Positions 15,060 to 20,941 of a stretch of DNA of 20,941 nucleotides are shown here, piece after piece. Within the stretch, counting starts at the first letter, position 1, and each line of letters starts with the position of its first letter. Source of the DNA: a virus; IMG/VR virus record IMGVR_UViG_3300021090_000122, positions 1-20,941 of that record. One strand, written 5' to 3'. The position numbers and the translations under genes were made by a program. The notes beneath the pieces are model-generated. The model made no database searches and was not told the origin of the DNA. It saw only the letters and a list, made by a program, of their open reading frames with translations.

Positions 15060-15829
15060 GCGTCCTTGCTTTTGTGGCTGCCATCCCAGGACCGCGTTGC
15101 GGACCCCGTTCCGAGTTCGCCGTACTTGTCGATGTATGCCGCCAGCTCGTGGTGCTTGACCACCATAAGCTCGCCTCGTTCCCAGCCAGAGTCCAGATGA
15201 TCAGACATGTCCGACTTGGCCAGCTTGTTCTGGGGGAGGACAAACACCACCTGCTCCATCTTGATCCCGACTTCAGACAGAAGCCCCCAGTGGTGCCAAG
15301 CCAGCTGACGACCGACCTTGTCCCGGTCCATGCAGATGATGATCTGGCATTTGGCCCCCAGGAACCAAATGGCCTGCCCGTAGCGCGCTCCACTGCCGCC
15401 TTGCCAGTGTGAGGTCGCCGGACCCCAGCCCGCCTGCATGATGTTGCGCGCGTCCTTTTCCCCCTCGCACCAGAACAAGGACGACGTGGGCTTGTCCCAG
15501 GCCCACAGCAGAGCCTTCAGCTGGTACATGAGGATTGTGTCGTCTCCGCCGTACATCCCGATGCCCGACGCCCACTTGCCAGGAGCAGGGCTGTCGCATA
15601 TGCACCCGTCCTCGCACATGTGCTTGGTGGTGAAGGTCTTGTCAACAACCTTCCCGGTGCGCAGGCTGATCAGGTCCCAGCGAACCTTGGCGTACACCGG
15701 CTTGAAGTCCGGATCCAGGTACACGTACGGCTTGAGTATCGACTTCGACGGCATCAGCCCCTTGTCCAGCCACCCGGACGAAGCAGCCCAGTCCAGTCGC
15801 CACTGCTCTTCGTACCACTTCTTGGTCAC
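15056..15829 (-). CDS. TOPRIM-domain DNA primase
   Basis: I start this at GTG 15829, which overlaps the Cys-rich gene stop (GTGA); the open frame runs to 15970 but inside that neighbour. The product is 257 aa. Residues ~35-70 (YVYLDPDFKPVYAKVRWDLISLRTGK) fit the N-terminal beta domain of phage TOPRIM primases. The TOPRIM signature is present: CEGEKDA with Glu122, then IIICMDRDKVGR with Asp168 and Asp170, and KSDMSDHLDSG near 205-214. A short CEDGCICDS (72-80) occupies the place of a zinc element but is incomplete as a classical four-ligand finger. It should make RNA primers and work with the adjacent SF3 helicase. The overlap of reading frames indicates coupled translation. Confidence 0.9.
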   Translation of the reverse strand: MTKKWYEEQWRLDWAASSGWLDKGLMPSKSILKPYVYLDPDFKPVYAKVRWDLISLRTGKVVDKTFTTKHMCEDGCICDSPAPGKWASGIGMYGGDDTILMYQLKALLWAWDKPTSSLFWCEGEKDARNIMQAGWGPATSHWQGGSGARYGQAIWFLGAKCQIIICMDRDKVGRQLAWHHWGLLSEVGIKMEQVVFVLPQNKLAKSDMSDHLDSGWERGELMVVKHHELAAYIDKYGELGTGSATRSWDGSHKSKDA

Positions 15830-15993
15830 GCCGCGCTCCTGAAGTAGACCTCGACACACACCGGGTAGTAACGGATGTGCTTGGGCGGGTTGACCGGCCG
15901 AACAGGAGTGACAGCCGCCGGAGCAAACTCCCAGCCGCCATGGACGTCGCAGACACATCCGCACTCGCACGCGCAGCTACAGTCCCTGTTCAC
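15826..15993 (-). CDS. Small cysteine-rich protein with CxCxCxCxCxC repeat
   Basis: This 55-aa protein starts at GTG 15993 and ends at TGA 15826-15828, with 4-base overlaps to the genes on both sides, which argues strongly that it is real. Residues 5-15 contain six cysteines at every second position (DCSCACECGCVCD), followed by HGGW. The remainder is Pro/Val-rich with one further Cys near residue 47. The alternate-Cys pattern suggests tight binding of zinc or another thiophilic metal, metallothionein-like, or a metal-stabilised knuckle aiding the primase translated right after it. I do not recognise a family. Confidence 0.8.
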   Translation of the reverse strand: MNRDCSCACECGCVCDVHGGWEFAPAAVTPVRPVNPPKHIRYYPVCVEVYFRSAA

Positions 15994-16190
15994 AGCAGCC
16001 ACTCCAGTTCCCGAACCTCACGCGCCTGCCGGACCAGCCCAGCGTAAGCAGCCGCCTCTTCGTCGTCTCCCATCCACACCTTCCAGGCACGCCTCCGGAC
16101 GGTCCTGTCGTATGCCTCCGCTTCGGTCTCGCCGGGCAGCGCCGTGATCTGGTTGCGCTCCCAGTTACGCGGGGTGCTATTTCCAAGCAT
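15990..16190 (-). CDS. Small acidic protein of unknown function in the replication operon
   Basis: I prefer ATG 16190 since AAAGGAAG lies 8 bases upstream, giving 66 aa; an alternative ATG at 16265 directly abuts the upstream stop and would give 91 aa, but it has no ribosome site and an Arg/Pro-rich, unlikely N-terminus. The protein is helical and charged with three Trp residues (NWERNQITALPGETEAEAYDRTVRRRAWKVWMGDDEE). It ends in GTGA overlap with the Cys-rich gene. Function unknown; its operon suggests a replication or host-takeover accessory. Confidence 0.75.
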   Translation of the reverse strand: MLGNSTPRNWERNQITALPGETEAEAYDRTVRRRAWKVWMGDDEEAAAYAGLVRQAREVRELEWLL

Positions 16191-16233
16191 CGGGTATACT
16201 TCCTTTCGGTTGGTACATCGGATTGGCGCAGAG

Positions 16234-16257
16234 GGCCTCACCCTTACCGGTGGGGCC
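16234..16257. other. 9-bp stem-loop upstream of the 66-aa gene
   Basis: GGCCTCACC (16234-16242) pairs with GGTGGGGCC (16249-16257), with one G-U wobble, around a 6-base loop. It lies between the ribbon-helix-helix stop and the ribosome site of the 66-aa gene. It could be an mRNA processing or attenuation element. It also weakens the case for the longer 91-aa start, which would have to read through it. Confidence 0.45.
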
Positions 16258-16265
16258 TTCGTCAT

Positions 16266-16424
16266 TTACCGGGCGCTGACTCCCAGCAGCTCCTTGTTGA
16301 TCAGCTGACGGACAACATCGGCCTTTGCCATGTCGAGCCTGTCAGCCTCCGCCTGGACGGCTGCCTCCTGGACTTCGGTAAGTCGTAGGTTGATCGGGCT
16401 TCCGTACCTCTTGGGCCTGGCCAT
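16266..16424 (-). CDS. Ribbon-helix-helix DNA-binding protein
   Basis: This 52-aa protein starts at ATG 16424 with AAGGAG 6 bases upstream. The pattern RYGSPINLRLTEVQEAAVQAEADRLDMAKADVVRQLINKEL matches the Arc/CopG/MetJ ribbon-helix-helix layout: a short strand with alternating polar residues (SPINLRL), helix 1, a turn and helix 2 ending the fold. Such dimers bind operators; in plasmids they control copy number, partition or addiction modules. With no antitoxin partner nearby, a repressor of the early operon or replication control is likeliest. The gene is shorter than most but full-length for the fold. Confidence 0.85.
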   Translation of the reverse strand: MARPKRYGSPINLRLTEVQEAAVQAEADRLDMAKADVVRQLINKELLGVSAR

Positions 16425-16452
16425 GTCTGCTCCTTGGTGTGGGGTCTTTTGC

Positions 16453-16536
16453 CTAGTACGGCGAGACGCACTCTGTAGTCATGGCGATGGTGCAGAACTC
16501 GTCTTCGTCCAGGTCGTGTCCGCAGCCGTCGCACAT
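16453..16536 (-). CDS. 27-aa zinc-knuckle microprotein, first gene of the leftward operon
   Basis: The start ATG 16536 has GGGAG 6 bases upstream and yields 27 aa with CDGC near the N-terminus and two later cysteines (EDEFC, TTEC), a plausible four-Cys zinc site. The frame is open upstream to ATG 16614 and 16608, which would add residues such as NSGNTVVFEASERTKRDWETK; those starts have weaker ribosome sites and would lie inside the divergent control region. Function unknown. The size makes this less certain than its neighbours. Confidence 0.55.
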   Translation of the reverse strand: MCDGCGHDLDEDEFCTIAMTTECVSPY

Positions 16537-16668
16537 CTTCGTCTCCCAGTCTCGCTTCGTTCTTTCCGACGCTTCAAAGACTACCGTATTCCCGGAGTTG
16601 CCGGGCATCCTCATTTCGGGCCGGCAAGCACCTCTACCTGCGGGGAATATTGGCGGTACTATTTCCGC
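16537..16668. promoter_or_regulatory. Divergent control region between leftward early operon and rightward cassette
   Basis: These 132 bases separate the leftward and rightward first genes and must carry both promoters. On the plus strand TACTAT (16657-16662) stands 6 bases before GTG 16669, placing transcription initiation at or within one or two bases of the start codon; no good -35 is visible. A 5-bp inverted repeat CCCGG-AGTTG-CCGGG (16591-16605) and two related blocks, ACCGTATTCCC (16583-16593) and GGGGAATATTGGCGGT (16642-16657), could be operators. Confidence 0.5.
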
Positions 16669-16869
16669 GTGACCGAAACCGCCTGGACCGTCCGAGAGGC
16701 CCACCGAGAGCTGGCAACTCGCGTTAGCTTCCGGACCTTCGCGGGGTGGGTGCGGGCGTCCCTAGAGCCCGTAGGGGTCCGGGAAACGGGTCACCGGGGC
16801 CGTCCGGCCTATACGTACGACGCAACCGAGGTCGAAGACCTCATAAACCGCAAGGGAGACACCGGATGA
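16669..16869 (+). CDS. Small helix-turn-helix regulator, probably leaderless
   Basis: The GTG at 16669 gives 66 aa and follows a -10-like TACTAT with no room for a ribosome site, so a leaderless mRNA is likely, which is common in actinobacteria. The frame is open upstream to 16330 but only across the antisense early genes. The sequence TETAWTVREAHRELATRVSFRTFAGWVRASLEPVGV...GRPAYTYDATEVEDLI has the layout of MerR/excisionase-like winged helix-turn-helix proteins, with the wing at GRPAYTYDATEV. It may be a cassette repressor, immunity regulator or excisionase-like factor. It is the only regulator transcribed rightward and overlaps the next gene by 4 bases. Confidence 0.8.
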   Translation: MTETAWTVREAHRELATRVSFRTFAGWVRASLEPVGVRETGHRGRPAYTYDATEVEDLINRKGDTG

Positions 16870-17012
16870 TCTGGACTGGGATCGCGGTCTTGCTGCTCAT
16901 CGCCGCAATCGTCATCAACAACATCAAGCTCCGCAAGGAGACCAAGGCCGACAGCGAGCGGCTCCGGGCGACCATTGCCGCCTACGCCACCCCGAAGAAG
17001 GCCCACCAGTGA
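16866..17012 (+). CDS. Single-pass membrane microprotein (48 aa)
   Basis: The start ATG 16866 overlaps the regulator stop (ATGA) and GGGAG lies upstream. Residues ~2-20 (IWTGIAVLLLIAAIVINNI) form one transmembrane helix, followed by a charged, probably helical tail (KLRKETKADSERLRATIAAYA). The positive charges right after the helix predict a cytoplasmic C-terminus. It overlaps the lipoprotein gene by 4 bases, so the two membrane products are coupled. Roles to consider are superinfection exclusion, a membrane anchor for the regulator, or a lysis accessory. Confidence 0.8.
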   Translation: MIWTGIAVLLLIAAIVINNIKLRKETKADSERLRATIAAYATPKKAHQ

Positions 17013-17287
17013 GAGATGCCCTGAAGGCCACCGCGCTCGCCCTGGCCACTTTGGCCGTCGCCGTAGCAGCAGGCTGTGCACAAGCAGCCGACAGGTCAGC
17101 CCCGACGTCCGGATGCACCGAAGAGGCATCTGTTCAGATGTACGTTGAGCGCTACTTCGACTGCAGCGACACATCCATCTACACCTTCAAGACAAAGGAA
17201 GACCGGGATGCATGGCTGACGATCGCCAAACTCTTCGGCAACGTCGCAGTGGACTCCGGAGAGACCTGGTTGAAGATCAAGAACTAG
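17009..17287 (+). CDS. Predicted lipoprotein (92 aa), possible superinfection-exclusion factor
   Basis: It starts at GTG 17009 in GTGA overlap with the previous gene. A short basic start, a hydrophobic core (ALKATALALATLAVAVAAG) and Cys23 in VAAGC form a signal peptide with a slightly relaxed lipobox (Ala at -3). Mature residues include Cys36 and Cys52, which could pair, and a compact C-terminal region (RDAWLTIAKLFGNVAVDSGETWLKI). It would be anchored on the outer face of the cytoplasmic membrane. Prophage lipoproteins of this size can block DNA entry of related phages; no sequence motif proves that here. It ends 13 bases before the shared terminator. Confidence 0.8.
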   Translation: MRDALKATALALATLAVAVAAGCAQAADRSAPTSGCTEEASVQMYVERYFDCSDTSIYTFKTKEDRDAWLTIAKLFGNVAVDSGETWLKIKN

Positions 17288-17300
17288 CGCCAGAAATAGA

Positions 17301-17340
17301 GAAACGCCCCGGCCAGGGAGACCTGAGACCGGGGCGTTTC
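17301..17340. terminator. Bidirectional terminator between convergent operons
   Basis: GAAACGCCCCGG (17301-17312) and CCGGGGCGTTTC (17329-17340) form a perfect 12-bp stem around a 16-base loop. The A/T ends of the stem give T-rich sequence on both exits (GTTTCCGTTCTT rightward, GTTTCTCTATTTCT leftward). It lies between the stop of the rightward lipoprotein gene and the stop of the leftward tail gene, so it should end both transcripts. Confidence 0.92.
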
Positions 17341-17361
17341 CGTTCTTGGGGCCGGTCTATT

Positions 17362-17964
17362 CTACCCGACCAGCTTTTCTGATATGACTCCCTTGCACAG
17401 GAAGATGTTGGAAGCGCTGGAGGCCGACCACTGCGCAGTGAGCTGAATGTATGTAGCGGCAGCAGTGGTGTCGACAGTGGCCGAGGCCGTGCCATCAATC
17501 ACCGTGGTGATCTCAGCCGCATCGTTGATGTATGGTGCTGTGCCTGCCAGGATGCCAGATGTTTTGTACTTCAGAGGCCCATTGAGAGCGCCTGCTGCGC
17601 CGATAGACTCGCAGCACATGAAAGTGTCTGCGATAAACAACCGGTTTGTCACGCCACTCTGAACAGTGAGAGCGGTGGTCTGGGCAACCTGAGTGTTTGA
17701 CGTCGGAGTCGCGCTGTTCCCAACTCTGAGCCGCACTGTGATCGTTGGCGTGCCGGTGACAGCCATAGCGCCCCAGGCCTTGATCCGGAAGCACATGCCG
17801 ACCTCAGCAACGTTTGCCGGGATCAGGATCTGCGCAAACACCGTCTCGGTGGTCGTGGTGTTGATGTTGGTTGCGGCTGACGGAAGGACCAGGTGCCCGA
17901 CCTCCATGGCCAACAGCTTCTCAGCCGTGACCTTCTCGCCAGCAGACCAGTCTACTGCTGTCAT
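17362..17964 (-). CDS. Distal tail / tail-tip protein, last gene of the late operon
   Basis: This 200-aa protein starts at ATG 17964, 8 bases after the stop of the 915-aa tail gene, with TAGGAGG upstream. The N-terminus DWSAGEKVTAEKLLAM matches the W-x-x-G-E-x-V-T-A-x-x-L motif seen at the start of many phage tail-tip and appendage proteins, and the rest is beta-rich (TITVRLRVGNS, AATYIQLTAQWSASSASN) like trimeric fibre or capping domains. Its place at the end of the tail operon suggests host recognition. No enzymatic motif is visible and no chaperone follows. Confidence 0.8.
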   Translation of the reverse strand: MTAVDWSAGEKVTAEKLLAMEVGHLVLPSAATNINTTTTETVFAQILIPANVAEVGMCFRIKAWGAMAVTGTPTITVRLRVGNSATPTSNTQVAQTTALTVQSGVTNRLFIADTFMCCESIGAAGALNGPLKYKTSGILAGTAPYINDAAEITTVIDGTASATVDTTAAATYIQLTAQWSASSASNIFLCKGVISEKLVG

Positions 17965-17972
17965 TGCTCCTC

Positions 17973-20720
17973 CTACAGGGCTACGAACATCGGATAGGCG
18001 ACCTTGACAGCCGCGCCGGTAGAGTGAGTCTTGACGATCCCGTTGGCCGACCTGGTCACAGTGAACGTCTGCGGGGATGTCGTACCAGAGACAGCAGTCA
18101 CTGTCATGACCTCTCCGCCAACGACTATGTCGTACGGGAATTCGCCCGCGTCCGACGCAGTGTCGGCCCAGACTGGTCCGTCAGTAGTCAACACGGTAAC
18201 GTCCGTCTCGGTGGTTGTCAGGTCCTCTCCGAGTTCAGAACCAGTGGTGTCGACTTCGAGAGTATCCACGCTGACGTCAGCTACGTGGTAAGGCGACTCA
18301 GGGATGCCGAAGAAGGCCATATTGTGTTCCTGACCAGTGAGCATCTCCTTGTACCCGACCACGAGTTGTGTGACGTCGTCTGGCGGCATCCAACTCGGAA
18401 CGTTAACCACGGTGATACGGTTGCCGACGTCGGAGAACATAGCCTGCTCGCGCATGTCGCCTGTCGCAAACGTCGAGTGCCGAAGGTTGATGGCGATGTT
18501 CGGGTAGCGTGCTTCGTCGACAGTGCCGACATTCAGCAACCACCCAGCATAGTCACCCAGCTTTGTGTCGTCCTCTACATTCATGGTGACGCTGTTGTCG
18601 TACTTGCCGACTCCGAGAGGCGGGGCCAGAACGGACAGCGGACCCGAGTCTAGCGACTTCCGTGCAGACGACCCGTTGGGCCGGAGCACGGTGATGTAGT
18701 TGCGTGTGTTCTGGTCGTCGTCGACAGGGTCCAGGGAGTCCGACAGCTCGTGGTTGCTGTAGTCGAGTTCCAGGGCCGTGGTGAGGTTGTACAGGCTGAA
18801 CCTAGTCCTGTACTCCAGGCCAATCTGGTCGCGCGATTCGTACATCATGCCCATGTCGGCGGTGACGCACTCGGCGAGTAGCTCCAGGAACTGCAACGGA
18901 CCCTGCGGTCCCATAGGCTCGGTGTGTGCTGTTCCCCCGATGATCCGAAGTTCCACGCCCTGTTCGTCGCACAGCCTTGCCATACGGACGCCAGAAAGTT
19001 CCCCGACATAGCCGATGATCTGGTCTCGGAGGTCGTACGAAGACGACACGTCCTTCTGCAGAGTCAGGTGCCCATACGACACACCAGCCATGTCCTTGTT
19101 TGGGGCTAGGGTGATCGCCGTAACGCGACCGACGGTGCAACCAGTTAGTGCCTCGCTCCACACCAGTGGGCTGCCAGTCGACAGGTAGTAGTACCCGAGC
19201 ACGGTGTTGACGTTTGCGCCGCTCTGTGTTAGCTCGATGCTGACGCGCCCTGGTTCTCCGGCAATTGCGAAGGCAGCTGCCGTTGTCGAGTCAATCACCA
19301 CGTTCTCTGCGGTGTAGGCGATCAGCTGCATGCTGCCAGCAGTGCTTGTATTGACCAGGTCGACACGGCGGGCCGACCCGCTACAAAATAGGCGGGCAAT
19401 CACAGTGCCGGCAGCAACCCCAGCGATGGGGACAGACAGAAGGTGCCTGACTTGCGTCTCGCCGGTCGATGTGTAGGTGTTGACCGTGTACTCGACACGG
19501 CCAGCCTGCATGACAGCAATTGGCTCTGACCCGACGAACTGATCGTCAGAGCCAAGGTCGACAATTCCGTCAATGTCGCCTTCGAGCCCGGAGCTGATAC
19601 CTGAGGCGATTCCGTACGATCCGCTCAGGTCCTCCATCGGCCAGTACTCGATCACAGGGTTGCTGGTGTCTCCAGTGATCCCCTTGAACAGAGCGGAGTC
19701 TGAGGCTGACGTGCCCTGGCCGAGCCGACGCATGACCCCAGCGGCTTCAAGGTCAACATAGACGTCGTTGCCTGAAATGTCCCACTTCTGCGGCCAGGAA
19801 GACACCTCTCCATGGAATCTGTAGTGACGATCCTCGATGGCCAGGAAGCACACCCAACTGCGCGGGCTTGTCGTCGTGTCGTCAAACACTTCGTCCCCGG
19901 CCACCTGGATTGTGAAGTCCGGGTTGGCCACAAGAGTTCCGGCGATCCCGTTGCGCATCTGGAATGCGTGGATCTTCCCCTGCATCGCCGAAGTGCTCAG
20001 ACCCAGGGTCGTGCCAAGCTCCAGATCAGCCGTGGAGCTGAAGATTGAAGTTGTCCCAGCAGTCGTGACGGCAGAGCCGAGAGTTGTCCACGACCCGCCG
20101 ATTGAATCGGAGGTGTAGAATGTGACTGTGTTCCCGGATGCCCCGTTGTTGACGTCCAGCGTGACACGCAGGGCAAGCCGACCCTGTGTGACGGGAATGG
20201 GTGCTGTCGAGCTGATTGTAATTCTCGCGGCCAGAGTCCCGTCCGGCGACCACGCAAACGTAGTGATCCCGTTGTCGTCAGTCCACCAGGCCCAGGACCT
20301 CTGGTTGCCGGTGACGACGTACTTCCCAGCCAGGGCCTGGCCGTCCCTCCAGGAATCAAGCGATGCCTCAAGCCTCAGGTCGATGTCGCCTGTGACATCC
20401 AACACAGCCGCGTCAACCGTCAGCGCCCCGTTGGCATTGCTGCCGTTGACAGGCATGTAGCTCTCGCCGTACGGGACCGACACCCTGATCGGAGTATTGC
20501 GGCCGATCAACCCGAAGTACGGAGACGACGGGTTGCGCGGGCTGTACTTGCCGTCAGCGTTGGAGAGCGTCAAGGTGAGCCTGCTGGCCTCGACAGATCC
20601 GCCTTCAGAAGACTTGCCCCTGTTGATTGTCACGCCAGCAGAGTATCTGACATCGTCCTTGATCGCTGTCCAGGCCCCGTTGATGTACATATCAATCTTC
20701 GGGTCGATTGGCGTGACCAT
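17973..20720 (-). CDS. Large minor tail protein with LamG-like domain (915 aa)
   Basis: This starts at ATG 20720, three bases after the tape measure stop, with GGGAGG inside the end of that gene. Residues ~1-90 (DMYINGAWTAIKDD; TLTLSNADGKYSPRNPSSPYFG; NTPIRVSV) are the typical distal-tail-like opening of actinophage minor tail proteins. Residues ~360-560 (VIEYWPMEDLSGSYG...) resemble a concanavalin/LamG-type lectin fold that could bind cell-surface glycans. The middle (~560-780) resembles a baseplate hub. The last ~70 residues carry a GEVMTVTAVSGT...FTVTRSANG...HSTGAAV motif, also seen in the connector protein. It appears to merge Dit, hub and receptor-binding functions in one chain. Confidence 0.88.
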   Translation of the reverse strand: MVTPIDPKIDMYINGAWTAIKDDVRYSAGVTINRGKSSEGGSVEASRLTLTLSNADGKYSPRNPSSPYFGLIGRNTPIRVSVPYGESYMPVNGSNANGALTVDAAVLDVTGDIDLRLEASLDSWRDGQALAGKYVVTGNQRSWAWWTDDNGITTFAWSPDGTLAARITISSTAPIPVTQGRLALRVTLDVNNGASGNTVTFYTSDSIGGSWTTLGSAVTTAGTTSIFSSTADLELGTTLGLSTSAMQGKIHAFQMRNGIAGTLVANPDFTIQVAGDEVFDDTTTSPRSWVCFLAIEDRHYRFHGEVSSWPQKWDISGNDVYVDLEAAGVMRRLGQGTSASDSALFKGITGDTSNPVIEYWPMEDLSGSYGIASGISSGLEGDIDGIVDLGSDDQFVGSEPIAVMQAGRVEYTVNTYTSTGETQVRHLLSVPIAGVAAGTVIARLFCSGSARRVDLVNTSTAGSMQLIAYTAENVVIDSTTAAAFAIAGEPGRVSIELTQSGANVNTVLGYYYLSTGSPLVWSEALTGCTVGRVTAITLAPNKDMAGVSYGHLTLQKDVSSSYDLRDQIIGYVGELSGVRMARLCDEQGVELRIIGGTAHTEPMGPQGPLQFLELLAECVTADMGMMYESRDQIGLEYRTRFSLYNLTTALELDYSNHELSDSLDPVDDDQNTRNYITVLRPNGSSARKSLDSGPLSVLAPPLGVGKYDNSVTMNVEDDTKLGDYAGWLLNVGTVDEARYPNIAINLRHSTFATGDMREQAMFSDVGNRITVVNVPSWMPPDDVTQLVVGYKEMLTGQEHNMAFFGIPESPYHVADVSVDTLEVDTTGSELGEDLTTTETDVTVLTTDGPVWADTASDAGEFPYDIVVGGEVMTVTAVSGTTSPQTFTVTRSANGIVKTHSTGAAVKVAYPMFVAL

Positions 20721-20723
20721 AAC

Positions 20724-20941
20724 CTACCTCCCTAGGGTTGCCTGGACGTTTCCGCCCCGAGCAGAGATTGACTTGCGCAGAGGGTCGATCAGAAGTTCGC
20801 CAACCTTGTTACCGCCGATGCTGACATTGACGATGATAGGCCCGCCACCACCGCCGCCAGACATCATCCTCTGGCTATCCCCGGCAGTGTGCACAGTTGA
20901 CCCAGGAGCCAGGCTGACCAGTTCCGGACCCTGCTCACCTA
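20724..20941 (-). CDS. Tail tape measure protein, C-terminal part (same gene as 1..2006)
   Basis: This stretch repeats the window start from 20815 on and then supplies the missing end of the tape measure gene: IGGNKVGELLIDPLRKSI, then GGNVQATLGR and TAG at 20724-20726. The frame matches exactly when base 20815 is equated with base 1. On the circular map the gene is 2,097 bp. It is not a second gene. Confidence 0.95.
   Translation of the reverse strand, partial: GEQGPELVSLAPGSTVHTAGDSQRMMSGGGGGGPIIVNVSIGGNKVGELLIDPLRKSISARGGNVQATLGR
20815..20941. repeat. Terminal direct repeat, right copy (circular-contig overlap)
   Basis: This copy is identical to bases 1-127 and lies inside the tape measure coding sequence. 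It should be removed once when the sequence is circularised. Confidence 0.95.

Noticed and set aside
15829-15970. N-terminal extension of the primase to 15970
   Set aside because: The extension reads as a Cys/Arg-rich shadow of the coupled 55-aa Cys-rich gene, and GTG 15829 gives the usual 4-base overlap.
17964-18653. 229-aa plus-strand frame beyond the terminator region
   Set aside because: It is antisense to the 915-aa tail gene and no promoter or ribosome site precedes it.
1-20941. tRNA genes
   Set aside because: I saw no cloverleaf-like segment with a T-loop GTTCGA-type signature in non-coding DNA; the gaps between genes are nearly all too short.

Overview
The window reads as one complete, circularly closed genome of a small siphovirus-type phage, cut open inside the tape measure gene. 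The first 127 bases are repeated exactly as the last 127 bases (1-127 = 20815-20941), and the tape measure reading frame runs off the left edge and resumes in frame at the right edge. This is the signature of a circular contig of about 20,814 bp. The host is probably an actinobacterium: G+C is high (about 60% by eye), GTG starts with 4-base start/stop overlaps are frequent, one rightward start looks leaderless, and several unnamed proteins resemble families I associate with Streptomyces and other actinobacterial phages. The host call is inference.

Layout in transcription order. Almost everything is on the minus strand. A divergent control region near 16.54-16.67 kb launches a leftward early operon: a 27-aa zinc-knuckle protein, a ribbon-helix-helix protein, a 66-aa acidic protein, a 55-aa cysteine-rich protein, a TOPRIM primase and a D5-type SF3 helicase. 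Then comes the only long non-coding stretch (13086-13526), with clustered GGACC/GGTCC motifs, an AT-rich core flanked by inverted repeats, and a strong hairpin. It is the best candidate replication origin. The late operon follows leftward: small and large terminase, a membrane protein, portal, ClpP-like protease, major capsid protein, two capsid-associated proteins, a disordered linker protein, head-tail connectors, tail terminator, two paralogous tail-tube proteins around a conserved unknown, a frameshifting tail assembly chaperone, the tape measure (698 aa when joined across the ends), a 915-aa minor tail protein and a 200-aa tail-tip protein. It ends at a bidirectional terminator (17301-17340).

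The only rightward genes are a three-gene cassette (16669-17287): a small helix-turn-helix regulator, a single-pass membrane peptide and a lipoprotein. They converge on the same terminator as the tail genes and look like a regulatory or superinfection-exclusion cassette.

Most notable: no endolysin, integrase or classical repressor is recognisable although the genome appears complete; the replication module looks plasmid-like (SF3 helicase, TOPRIM primase, RHH protein, iteron-like origin); a textbook GGGAAAA -1 frameshift site lies in the tail chaperone; the tail-tube gene is duplicated; and a CxCxCxCxCxC protein sits in the replication operon.
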